Positions 1 to 6,066 are shown, counted from the stretch's first letter. The stretch is 6,150 nucleotides of DNA from an uncultured Dehalococcoidia bacterium (GCA_937954195.1 CALFYR010000200.1:1-6150); one strand, 5' to 3'. The notes: generated by a model not told the origin, from the sequence alone. A program made the numbers and translations.

Positions 1-1323
1 CAGGAGATGCTGGCTGAGTTTCTGGAGCAGCGCGGCTACTCGACGGTGAGCCTGAACGGTTCACTCGGGATGGACGAGCGACAGACCGTACAGCGGGAGT
101 TTCGCGAGAATGCCCAGATTCTGATTTCGACCGACGCCGGCGGCGAGGGCCTCAACCTCCAGTTCTGCCACGTGGTGATCAACTTCGACCTACCGTGGAA
201 CCCGATGAAGATCGAACAGTGCATCGGCCGCGTGGACCGCATCGGCCAGGGGAAGGTGGTCCGCGCCATCAACTTTGCACTCGACGGTACGGTGGAACTT
301 CGCGTGCGCGAGGTGCTGGAGGACAAGCTGCGGACGATTCTCGAAGAATTCGGCGTGGACAAGCTGAGCGACGTGCTCGATTCCGAAGAAGGCGGCGTCC
401 CCTTCGAGGAGCTGTTCAAGGCGGCGGTGCTCTCGCCGGAGGATGCGGAGGCCCGGGCGATCAAACTCGCGGAGGAGATTCGCAGACGCGCCGACGAGGC
501 ACGCACCGGCTCACGGACGTTGGGAGCCGTTCAGACGCTGAGCGCCGACGACGCCAAGCAGGTTGCGAACCATCAATTGCCGTATTGGACCGAGCAAATG
601 GTCCTCTCGTACCTGCGTGCCCACGAAGATGCGGGTGCCAGCGTCGAAGCGAACGAGGGTCGCTACTCGTTACGCTGGCCCGACGGTACCGAGCACGACG
701 ACGCGGTATTCAGCCGGCAGGAGGCAGATGCTGGGGGAGCAACGCTCGTGACGGTCGAAGACAAGCGGGTGCGACGCTTGCTCGCGAACCTTCCCCATGT
801 CGCACCGCAGATGGCGGTTCCCTCCGTTGTCGTCGAAGGCGTTTCAGATAAGGTGTCCGGCTGGTGGTCCCTCTGGCGCATTGCTCTTCAATCGGAAGAC
901 GAGCGCGAGCTGCGACTGACCCCGCTGTTCGTTGACGACGCTGAACGCGTGCTGGCGCCGACGGCACGCACCGTCTGGGATGCGCTGATCGACGGTCGGT
1001 TCGAATGCTCTGCCGGGGGTTCACCGGACGGCTCGGCGGTTCAGGAGAAACTGCGCGGCATCGCGTCCGAGCGGGGAGAGCAGCTCTTCCGCGAGTTGGC
1101 CACTCGGCATCGACAACGTCTTGACCGCGAACGCAAGAAGACGGGCGACGCCTTCCGCATCCGTCGCAAGGCACTGCGCCATGTCGGTCTCGACGCGGTT
1201 CGGCAATATCGGGAACGGCAGTTGGAACAGGAAGAGGCGCAGTGGAACGAACGCATGTCGCGTCGCGAGCAGACGCTGCCTGAGTTGAGCCTTGTTTGCG
1301 TGGTTCGCGTGGCACAGGCGTGA
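1..1323 (+). CDS. brxHII: SNF2-type helicase, C-terminal part (BREX BrxHII-like), 5' truncated by window
   Basis: The frame is open at the left edge (codons for Q and E precede the first ATG at 7), so only the last ~440 residues are present. Numbered from the ATG at 7, the second RecA-like lobe is clear: a VSLNGSLG stretch near 14-21, motif V STDAGGEGLNLQ at 41-52, INFDLPWNP at 58-66 and motif VI QCIGRVDRIGQ at 71-81. This pattern is typical of SNF2/RapA-type ATP-dependent DNA translocases. The first lobe, with the Walker A and DExH motifs, must lie upstream. A long helical, charged region follows, and a very basic stretch (about 364-423) that could bind nucleic acid. The next gene encodes a PglZ protein starting within 20 bases, which fits BrxHII of BREX type 3, thought to act with the PglX methylase and BrxC ATPase in phage exclusion. 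The helicase call is firm. The BrxHII name is inferred from gene order; a DISARM DrmD-like helicase looks similar but is not expected beside pglZ. Confidence 0.85.
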   Translation, partial: QEMLAEFLEQRGYSTVSLNGSLGMDERQTVQREFRENAQILISTDAGGEGLNLQFCHVVINFDLPWNPMKIEQCIGRVDRIGQGKVVRAINFALDGTVELRVREVLEDKLRTILEEFGVDKLSDVLDSEEGGVPFEELFKAAVLSPEDAEARAIKLAEEIRRRADEARTGSRTLGAVQTLSADDAKQVANHQLPYWTEQMVLSYLRAHEDAGASVEANEGRYSLRWPDGTEHDDAVFSRQEADAGGATLVTVEDKRVRRLLANLPHVAPQMAVPSVVVEGVSDKVSGWWSLWRIALQSEDERELRLTPLFVDDAERVLAPTARTVWDALIDGRFECSAGGSPDGSAVQEKLRGIASERGEQLFRELATRHRQRLDRERKKTGDAFRIRRKALRHVGLDAVRQYRERQLEQEEAQWNERMSRREQTLPELSLVCVVRVAQA

Positions 1324-1332
1324 CGCTGGTTG

Positions 1333-3384
1333 ATGAGCATGAGCAAGACGACCCAAACGCAGGCTGAGTTGAACTGGCGCGAGCCGATCATGCGCCACTT
1401 CTCCGCCGATATCGCACGCACATGCCGCGTGACCGTCGTCGCCGACCCGGACGGGCTCATGCAGGATGACCTCATTGCGACGGAGCTTCGCAAGTGCGGA
1501 TTCGACGTGCTCAGATATGAGGACCCCGTCAGATTCCGCTTTCTCTATGAGACGCGGCATCGCCGGAAGTGGGACCAGGGCGACACTTCGAGCGTTGTCG
1601 TCGGTGCATCGTGCTCGGAAGCCGACATCAGCTGCATTCCGCACGACGTGCTGTGGCACGCCCGCCAGGCTGATCGCGTTATCAGCATTTCCTTCGGAGA
1701 GCTCTTCAAGGGTCTCGCGGTTGACGTGCTCGCTGAGCTGGACAAGGCGGATCTCGATGCGCTCTGGCTGGTCCGCAAGTCTGTCGGCAATGACGTGTTC
1801 GGCGGCAACCAGACGCGCGACTATGTTCTCCGTGCGGTGTTCAAACTATCACCGGAGATTACGACGAGCATCGAAGAGCTTCTCGGGCAAGTCTGCAGGC
1901 TTCATTATGCGGGCCGTCGCGTTCCCGCCACGTTGGCCACCAGGTTCGAGACCGTCGCAAAGCAGTCAGGGCGTTTCGCCGACTGGCCGCTCGCTTCGCT
2001 AGTCGCGTCGGCAGAGACGTTCTTCGCCTTTTTGCAGGAACGTTGGGCACGATACTTGGACCACATCGGAACAGACGGTGGTGAATCGTCTAAGCCCTTG
2101 ACCGTACCAGGCCCGGCCGACCTCCCTTTCAACTCCCCGGAAGTTCGACTGGTAATCGACAACCTCTTCGTCGAAGGGCGCCTGCAACCGGTGCGAATCG
2201 GCGACTCAGCGGCATTCGACGGGCGATGGGAGCAAATCGGCATTCAGGGCATTTCGACCGTGGGGTCGGCCGAATCCGTTGGCGGCCTCATCGAGAACAT
2301 TCGAAGCGAGGCGCCCGAACCAAACGTCCCGCCGACAGTTTGGACGACCTTTGCGCTTCGGTGGGCTGAGCTGACACGTCAATTTGATGAACTCGACACG
2401 AAGGACAGGGATAGCCTGGCCCCTGAGGTTGAGTCGCTGCAAACAGAAATCGACACACGATTACGCGATTGGCTGCTCGCGCGCTACGCTGGCCTGATGA
2501 ATCGCTCGTTTTTTCCCGCTCCCTGCATGGTTCATCAAATCGCCCACCTCATGGCCCATCGCCGGTCGGAAAGTGACAAGATCGCGCTCATCGTCGTTGA
2601 CGGGATGTCGCTCAGTCAGTGGCTGACGATTCGAGATGCGCCGGGCTCCGAGTGGCGACATGGCCTGCGCATGGACGAGTCCGCGTTGTTCGCCTGGATT
2701 CCGACCATCACATCGGTTTCAAGGCAAGCGATGTTCTCCGGGGAAGCCCCGGTTTTCTTTGAACCGACGATTTTGTCCACAAGCGCGGAAGACCGACACT
2801 GGAAGAACTTCTGGGAGGAACGTGGCCGCCGGCGCGACCGGGTCGCCTTCGTGAAACATGGACTCGCCGAACCCGAGGCCGTCGTCATTGACCGGACTCG
2901 CAGCGCAGTCGATGAACAGGGAGCGACGGTGATCGCAATTGTTCTCAACTCGATTGACCGCCTCGTACATGGCGTCAGTTCGGGAGCCTCGGTGTTGCAG
3001 GCGTCCGTACGCCAATGGGGCCGAGACGGTCACCTCGTCTCGCTGATTCAAATGCTATTGCAGCGGCAATTCGACGTGTTCATATCATCGGATCACGGAA
3101 ACGCGGCTGCACGCGGAATCGGGCGTCCGGACGTCGGCTCCATACCGGATGAAACCGGCACTCGCGCTATTGTTTTTCCGGACGAGAACACGCGTAGCAC
3201 TTTTGTTGGCACCAACGCCGCCTTCTCTTGGACCGGAGTGGGACTGCCGACTTCGATGCACGTCGCCCTTGCTGCCGGACGTGGCGCATTCGCTTCACCC
3301 AATGCAGCCGTTCGAAGTCACGGTGGAATCTCGATTGATGAAATTGTCGTTACATTTGTCAGGATCGGTCGTGCTGCCCCATGA
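1333..3384 (+). CDS. pglZ: PglZ-domain putative phosphatase, BREX type 3
   Basis: This ~683-residue protein has the PglZ signature of the alkaline-phosphatase superfamily in its C-terminal half. Numbered from a TTG at 1330, the motifs are IVVDGMS at 421-427 (putative metal-binding Asp 424), PTITSVSRQAMFSG at 458-471 (nucleophile-type Thr/Ser region), SDHGN at 587-591 (Asp 588, His 589) and RSHGGIS at 662-668 (His 664). All four sites look intact. PglZ is the core protein of BREX systems and is needed for phage exclusion; its real substrate is not settled. The N-terminal ~400 residues carry no motif I recognise. The start is uncertain: TTG 1330, ATG 1333 and ATG 1339 are all in frame with no good Shine-Dalgarno sequence, so translation is probably coupled to the helicase gene ending at 1323. 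The stop overlaps the next ATG (ATGA). The length fits a type 3 PglZ, and the gene order helicase-pglZ-brxA supports this. Confidence 0.92.
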   Translation: MSMSKTTQTQAELNWREPIMRHFSADIARTCRVTVVADPDGLMQDDLIATELRKCGFDVLRYEDPVRFRFLYETRHRRKWDQGDTSSVVVGASCSEADISCIPHDVLWHARQADRVISISFGELFKGLAVDVLAELDKADLDALWLVRKSVGNDVFGGNQTRDYVLRAVFKLSPEITTSIEELLGQVCRLHYAGRRVPATLATRFETVAKQSGRFADWPLASLVASAETFFAFLQERWARYLDHIGTDGGESSKPLTVPGPADLPFNSPEVRLVIDNLFVEGRLQPVRIGDSAAFDGRWEQIGIQGISTVGSAESVGGLIENIRSEAPEPNVPPTVWTTFALRWAELTRQFDELDTKDRDSLAPEVESLQTEIDTRLRDWLLARYAGLMNRSFFPAPCMVHQIAHLMAHRRSESDKIALIVVDGMSLSQWLTIRDAPGSEWRHGLRMDESALFAWIPTITSVSRQAMFSGEAPVFFEPTILSTSAEDRHWKNFWEERGRRRDRVAFVKHGLAEPEAVVIDRTRSAVDEQGATVIAIVLNSIDRLVHGVSSGASVLQASVRQWGRDGHLVSLIQMLLQRQFDVFISSDHGNAAARGIGRPDVGSIPDETGTRAIVFPDENTRSTFVGTNAAFSWTGVGLPTSMHVALAAGRGAFASPNAAVRSHGGISIDEIVVTFVRIGRAAP

Positions 3385-4118
3385 ATCGCCAGACCATCGG
3401 TTTCGACCGTGAACTCCGTCTGCATTGGCTAGATGCCGTGGCGTCGCGAAGCGCGGCGCGTACTGACGTGAAGGAGATACGCGCCTGGCTCGATGAATTC
3501 CTCGCGGACTCCGTGAGTGGTGATGGACACAGCAGCAATCGTGGCAAGACGATCACGGTGCTGTGTCGGGTGTGGGTCACTCCCCCCAAGGCGTGTCGAG
3601 ACCTCCAGGAACTCGGTTTTCGACTGCTCGCCGAGGCGCAGCCGGAACAGCGGATTGCCCTCCATTGGGGAATGACGCTTGCGGCGTACCCGTTCTTTGG
3701 AGACGTGATGGATGCGGTTGGACGCTTGCTGAGCATCCAGGGCGATGTTCAGCGGGGCAGCGTCATTCAGCGCATGTACGAGAATTGGGGGCAGCGCCCC
3801 GCGGTCAGCCGCGCCTCTCGCGCGGCATGGCAGACGGCGATTTGGTGGGGCGCTCTCAACCAGGAAGACGAACGGGGCCGATACACGCCCGCAAGAAAGG
3901 CCGTGCGCCTCTCGCGGCCGCTTGAGTCGTTCTTGGTCGAGGCCGCGCTCCACTGGGCGCGATCAAAACCGATTGCAGTGTCATCCCTCAAATCGCTCCC
4001 GTGCATGTTCCCCTTTGACATGTCCCATGCCGCATTGACCGTGCGAACATCAGAGCGAGTTACTGTCAGCCGTCAGGGAAGCGACTTAGAACTGGTGCGA
4101 ATGCGCGATGCACGTTGA
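3381..4118 (+). CDS. brxA: BrxA-like protein, last gene of the BREX operon
   Basis: This 245-residue protein is translationally coupled to pglZ by an ATGA overlap and has no clear Shine-Dalgarno site of its own. It is probably cytoplasmic, as no signal peptide or membrane segment is visible. Landmarks are IALHWGMTLAAYPFF at 92-106, RMYENWGQR at 131-139 and WWGALNQ at 155-161 followed by a GRYTPA stretch, a layout that suggests a winged-helix or other small helical nucleic-acid-binding fold. In BREX type 3 the gene after pglZ is brxA (DUF1819 family, described as similar to the NusB RNA-binding antitermination fold). I recall similar proteins beside type 3 pglZ genes, with an N-terminal 'GF.RELRL.WLDA' pattern like the one here (residues 7-19). 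The sequence is too far from the well-studied type 1 BrxA for me to assign the family by eye, so the name rests mainly on position. Being real coding sequence is near certain. Confidence 0.68.
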   Translation: MNRQTIGFDRELRLHWLDAVASRSAARTDVKEIRAWLDEFLADSVSGDGHSSNRGKTITVLCRVWVTPPKACRDLQELGFRLLAEAQPEQRIALHWGMTLAAYPFFGDVMDAVGRLLSIQGDVQRGSVIQRMYENWGQRPAVSRASRAAWQTAIWWGALNQEDERGRYTPARKAVRLSRPLESFLVEAALHWARSKPIAVSSLKSLPCMFPFDMSHAALTVRTSERVTVSRQGSDLELVRMRDAR

Positions 4119-4180
4119 CTGCCAATCATTATCCACTCGCAGCATGCACGATGACATGACGCACTGGCGGGGTTCGAGCT
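4119..4180. other. Convergent intergenic gap
   Basis: This 62-base gap lies between the stop of the BREX operon (plus strand) and the stop of the 208-residue gene (minus strand). I looked for a GC stem followed by a T-run on either strand and found none. The two transcription units may therefore run into each other, or termination may be Rho-dependent. The only repetition is a weak echo of ATGCACG at the end of the BrxA-like gene and again near 4144. Confidence 0.5.
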
Positions 4181-4807
4181 TCAACGGAAGGGTTGGATAA
4201 CACGGCGATCCCATGGGAGGGATGCAGTGGCGACAGGATCGCGTCCAGCAGTCCGTCGTGCGCGATTCACCGCACGCAGCACTTCGCATAGCTGTCGTCG
4301 GATCGGCGCATACGGTTGATGCGGAATCTTGCCACATTCGATCTCGACGGCGCGCGAACCCCGGCGCAGGCCGACTTCCACCAGGTGCGCCTTCAAACCG
4401 ACGTGCAACTCACGTTCAATTCTTACCGACGCGTGCCACCGCTCGTCGCGTCCTCTGCGGCAGCCGATGCTGTAGCCCGCAAACTTGATCGACGCGCGCC
4501 GGACGTCGCGAATTGACGCTCGCTCGCGCTCGAAGAACTCGTGCCGGCCCTTTGTTGCAAGCAACACGAAGAACCGCTCGTGTCGCAGGTACTGCATATT
4601 CGCCAAGCCTCGCTTCTTCCGACGGCAACGTGCCCATTTCGAAATGGCGATGCCGTACCGGTCGATGAGCTTCGCATCGACCGCGGCCGGGTCCTTCCCC
4701 TCCGGAATTTCACCGGCGACGTAGAACCAATAGCCGTGCGTGATGTACGCGACGGCGAGCTGCTGGACGAATCCTTCCACTGACGTTGTGACGCACCGAT
4801 ACTGCAT
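4181..4807 (-). CDS. Conserved-looking hypothetical protein, 208 residues
   Basis: I cannot assign a function. The start at 4807 is well supported: GGAGG (4821-4817) lies nine bases before the ATG. The protein opens with MQYRCVTTSVEGFVQQLA and GYWFYVAGEIPEG (25-37), then has a basic patch WARCRRKKRG (58-67), a FFVLLATKGRHEFFE core (79-93), IRDVRRASIKFAGYS (99-113) and ends IPHQPYAPIRRQL (161-173) and RRVIQPFR (201-208). The mix of a hydrophobic beta-like core and basic stretches would suit a nucleic-acid-binding protein, but this is inference. No HUH, DDE or other catalytic motif is visible, and there is no signal peptide. I have a memory, not checkable here, of uncharacterised planctomycete proteins with the same opening, KFAGYS core and RPF-type ending, which would make this copy full length. 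It is downstream of, and probably co-transcribed with, the 73-residue gene and faces the BREX operon. Confidence 0.82.
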   Translation of the reverse strand: MQYRCVTTSVEGFVQQLAVAYITHGYWFYVAGEIPEGKDPAAVDAKLIDRYGIAISKWARCRRKKRGLANMQYLRHERFFVLLATKGRHEFFERERASIRDVRRASIKFAGYSIGCRRGRDERWHASVRIERELHVGLKAHLVEVGLRRGSRAVEIECGKIPHQPYAPIRRQLCEVLRAVNRARRTAGRDPVATASLPWDRRVIQPFR

Positions 4808-4816
4808 GCGTGATTT

Positions 4817-4821
4817 CCTCC
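4817..4821 (-). promoter_or_regulatory. Ribosome-binding site of the 208-residue gene
   Basis: On the minus strand GGAGGAAATCACGC precedes the ATG at 4807, leaving nine bases between GGAGG and the start codon. This decides the start of the 208-residue protein. It lies seven bases after a perfect hairpin (4829-4852), so the structure could affect ribosome access. Confidence 0.75.
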
Positions 4822-4828
4822 AAAATGA

Positions 4829-4852
4829 GCGGGTTGTTCTGGCACAACCCGC
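4829..4852. repeat. Perfect 9-bp inverted repeat just upstream of a ribosome-binding site
   Basis: GCGGGTTGT (4829-4837) and ACAACCCGC (4844-4852) are exact reverse complements around a six-base loop. On the minus-strand transcript the hairpin sits between a first Shine-Dalgarno/ATG (4876-4858) and the Shine-Dalgarno site of the 208-residue gene (4821-4817). It is followed by TCATTTT, too weak a T-run for a confident terminator. A role in translational control or mRNA processing between the two genes is more likely. Confidence 0.7.
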
Positions 4853-4857
4853 GAAGC

Positions 4858-4876
4858 CATTTGAAAACCTCCTTTC
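4858..4876 (-). promoter_or_regulatory. Extra Shine-Dalgarno plus ATG in another frame, possible upstream ORF start
   Basis: On the minus strand GAAAGGAGG (4876-4868), seven bases of spacer and ATG (4860-4858) form a textbook start site, ten bases after the stop of the 73-residue gene. The frame differs from the 208-residue gene and runs without a stop to 4423, giving a low-complexity, Ser/Arg-rich product that looks like an out-of-frame shadow past its first ~18 codons. It may be a coupling or leader start whose translation opens the 4829-4852 hairpin, or chance. Confidence 0.4.
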
Positions 4877-4885
4877 TTTCGAGCT

Positions 4886-5107
4886 TCAATCCATTTCCGG
4901 ACCAGGTCCGCAGAAATCCAGCAATTCGCGAAGTTCCTGCGCGGTCGGGTCCCGGTCGAAATCCTCCTGATAGCACGCGACGATGCGTGCTCGCACGTCG
5001 CACGGAATATTCGACGGCTCTAGCCAACAACGCTCGTCGAATTCCTCGATGATGTCAGCCGGACTGTCGCCAATCACCGCGCCGCTACTCGTGCGCCACC
5101 AACCCAT
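4886..5107 (-). CDS. Small hypothetical protein, 73 residues
   Basis: I set the start at the ATG at 5107, not the in-frame ATG at 5149, because AGGAGGTGA (5121-5113) lies five bases upstream of 5107 while 5149 has no such site. The product begins MGWWRTSSGAVIGDSPAD, an opening I associate with short uncharacterised planctomycete proteins (memory only), and is acidic overall, with four cysteines (27, 36, 45, 66) and a probable C-terminal helix around 51-66 (DRDPTAQELRELLDFC). No known domain, signal peptide or membrane segment is visible. The spacing of the cysteines does not look like a standard zinc ribbon. It sits 78 bases upstream of the 208-residue gene on the same strand and is probably in one transcript with it. 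It could be a small partner of that protein, but the sequence does not show what it does. Confidence 0.75.
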   Translation of the reverse strand: MGWWRTSSGAVIGDSPADIIEEFDERCWLEPSNIPCDVRARIVACYQEDFDRDPTAQELRELLDFCGPGPEMD

Positions 5108-5112
5108 ATGTC

Positions 5113-5121
5113 TCACCTCCT
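5113..5121 (-). promoter_or_regulatory. Strong Shine-Dalgarno site of the 73-residue gene
   Basis: AGGAGGTGA on the minus strand is a near-perfect match to the anti-Shine-Dalgarno end of 16S rRNA and sits five bases before the ATG at 5107 (eight bases from GGAGG). It decides between the ATG at 5107 and the one at 5149, and predicts strong translation of the small protein. Confidence 0.8.
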
Positions 5122-5368
5122 CTCGCTCGAATCGCAAAACCTCACTCACGCCCTGCCTGCAGGTCGCCCCGCATGTCCCGGCTCTGCGCGCGCAAAACCT
5201 CCTCCTTTCAACGAACCACCATGTTTGCCACGCAGGAGTCCTGCTCTGTTTGAATCAACCCGTGCTCGCGCAATACGGCATTCGATCGCTCCATCGCCGC
5301 GACCCTTGACGCTTACGCAGCCCGCGCTAGATTCATTCATTGCAGTAGCCCATCAGGTAGCAACACGC

Positions 5369-5388
5369 ATTCATCGCCTTGCATGAAT
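5369..5388. repeat. Short AT-rich inverted repeat
   Basis: ATTCAT (5369-5374) and ATGAAT (5383-5388) pair around an eight-base loop, with one more G-C pair (5367/5390) beyond a C/A mismatch. This is the only AT-rich palindrome in the region and could be a protein-binding site, but it is short enough to be chance. Confidence 0.3.
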
Positions 5389-5442
5389 ACACCAAGTCCT
5401 CGACTTCATTCGAGAAGCCGGCGTGCTTCGCACGACGATGAT

Positions 5443-5469
5443 CGCAACCGCGTTCGCCTAGCGGTTGCG
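5443..5469. repeat. 9-bp perfect inverted repeat
   Basis: CGCAACCGC (5443-5451) and GCGGTTGCG (5461-5469) are exact reverse complements around the nine-base loop GTTCGCCTA; a further T-G wobble (5442/5470) is possible. It could be a hairpin or, as DNA, an operator-like palindrome. Confidence 0.6.
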
Positions 5470-5528
5470 GGTAAAAACCGACGACCCACCGGCGGGTACA
5501 CCCCGACTGTGGATCGTCATTTCGCTGC

Positions 5529-5562
5529 CAAACGACGGCCCTCTCCCGAGGGTCCTCGTTTG
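5529..5562. repeat. 14-bp hairpin with one mismatch
   Basis: CAAACGA (5529-5535) pairs with TCGTTTG (5556-5562) and GGCCCTC (5537-5543) with GAGGGTC (5548-5554, one G-T wobble), with a C/C mismatch between the two helices and a TCCC loop. No T-run follows on either strand, so a terminator role is unlikely. Confidence 0.7.
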
Positions 5563-5593
5563 ACCGCATTGGCTGTCTTCCGACCCATCGATA

Positions 5594-5629
5594 GCGGGCC
5601 GGGGCAGACCTCTTCTGCCCCGGCGCCGC
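5594..5629. repeat. 11-bp perfect stem extended to 15 bp by a bulge
   Basis: GCCGGGGCAGA (5598-5608) and TCTGCCCCGGC (5614-5624) are exact reverse complements around a five-base loop. GCGG (5594-5597) and CCGC (5626-5629) add four pairs past a single bulged G at 5625. This is the most stable hairpin in the window by inspection. There is no T-run on either side. Confidence 0.75.
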
Positions 5630-5800
5630 ACCGACACGTCTGTAAACATGAGAAATTGCTCGTCGGCCCTTTCGTCGTCGATCTTGTGCCCGGCACCACC
5701 CGTAGCACTCGAACGGCATCGCGACTGCCTTGCCGCTTTGCCGCCACGCCTCCGCGTGCTCCTACTCAGGCCCCGCTCCCAGACTCCGGCGTTTGAAGCA

Positions 5801-5820
5801 CCCGCGTGACATAACGCGGG
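5801..5820. repeat. 7-bp perfect inverted repeat
   Basis: CCCGCGT (5801-5807) and ACGCGGG (5814-5820) pair around the six-base loop GACATA. A second small stem, CCGGG (5823-5827) with CCCGG (5834-5838), follows directly, giving two hairpins in tandem. Confidence 0.5.
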
Positions 5821-5867
5821 CACCGGGCATCACCCCGGCTGCCAGAGTCCTTCCCCGGTTAGAACCA

Positions 5868-5881
5868 GTCTCCGATCGATC
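5868..5881. repeat. 14-bp direct repeat, copy 1
   Basis: GTCTCCGATCGATC occurs here and again, identically, at 6067-6080, with starts 199 bases apart. The repeat contains the palindrome GATCGATC. Flanking sequence resembles the second copy only loosely (GACCTGGAAGC against CACCCAGAAGC downstream). Confidence 0.6.
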
Positions 5882-5950
5882 GTTCACGTCGCTTGACCTG
5901 GAAGCATCGCGTGCGTCTCTCCCGCATACGTTGCTCACATCGCTGTATGG

Positions 5951-5968
5951 CGACGGCTTCCGCCGTTG
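5951..5968. repeat. Small hairpin next to a larger one
   Basis: ACGGC (5953-5957) and GCCGT (5962-5966) pair around TTCC, with a G-T and a C-G pair possible outside (5951-5952 with 5967-5968). It lies eight bases from the larger hairpin at 5977. Confidence 0.4.
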
Positions 5969-5976
5969 ACATCGTT

Positions 5977-5999
5977 TCGCCTGCCATCATGGCGGGCGA
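5977..5999. repeat. 10-bp hairpin with a three-base loop
   Basis: TCGCCTGCCA (5977-5986) pairs with TGGCGGGCGA (5990-5999) around TCA, with one T-G wobble on the plus-strand reading (C-A on the other strand). The wobble pairs only in plus-strand RNA, a weak hint that the plus strand may be the structured one. Confidence 0.6.
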
Positions 6000-6066
6000 T
6001 TTCGGGGTACGAATCTAGAAGCTCCCCTTACCCGTCAGCGAAGGTCTTTCTAACGCAGTTCGGCAC

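Larger units (their letters stand above)
5443..6000. ncRNA. Candidate structured RNA or palindromic-repeat block
   Basis: Within about 560 bases there are at least six inverted repeats able to form compact hairpins: 5443-5469, 5529-5562, 5594-5629, 5801-5820, 5951-5968 and 5977-5999, plus shorter ones (5422-5434, 5823-5838). Stems of 9-15 bp with loops of 3-9 bases are more than I would expect by chance, even in GC-rich DNA. None is followed by a T-run, so they are not simple terminators. I match no known RNA family and cannot tell the strand. A long leader of the minus-strand genes, a separate RNA, or repeated palindromic DNA are all possible. Confidence 0.3.

Noticed and set aside
36..506. 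Minus-strand frame of 156 codons opposite the helicase
   Set aside because: It is a Ser/Arg-rich shadow of the real gene, without a ribosome-binding site.
1..1323. Helicase as part of a DISARM system (DrmD-like)
   Set aside because: The C-terminal lobe alone would fit, but a PglZ gene follows immediately, which marks BREX, and no DISARM-specific gene (for example a DrmB-type DUF1998 or DrmC phospholipase-like gene) is present.
4181..4807. 208-residue protein as a REP-associated or IS200-type Y1 transposase acting on the hairpins
   Set aside because: The idea is tempting given the nearby palindromes, but there is no His-hydrophobic-His motif and no suitably placed catalytic Tyr.
4423..4860. 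145-residue minus-strand frame starting at the extra Shine-Dalgarno/ATG
   Set aside because: Beyond the first codons it overlaps the 208-residue gene out of frame and is Ser/Arg-rich, so I list only its start as a possible regulatory element.
4710..5030. Minus-strand frame spanning the gap between the two small genes
   Set aside because: It overlaps both better-supported genes, has no Shine-Dalgarno site and an Arg-rich chance composition.
5484..5497. Intrinsic terminator on the minus strand before a run of five T
   Set aside because: The stem is only four pairs (ACCC with GGGT) and the T-run begins six bases after it, so it does not meet the usual pattern.
5333..5719. 128-residue minus-strand frame in the hairpin region
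   Set aside because: It runs across several inverted repeats, has only a weak AAGG upstream of its start, and its Cys-, Trp- and Arg-rich product resembles no family I know.
5383..5796. 137-residue plus-strand frame in the hairpin region
   Set aside because: It starts inside an inverted repeat without a ribosome-binding site, and its product is low-complexity Arg/Pro/Ser.
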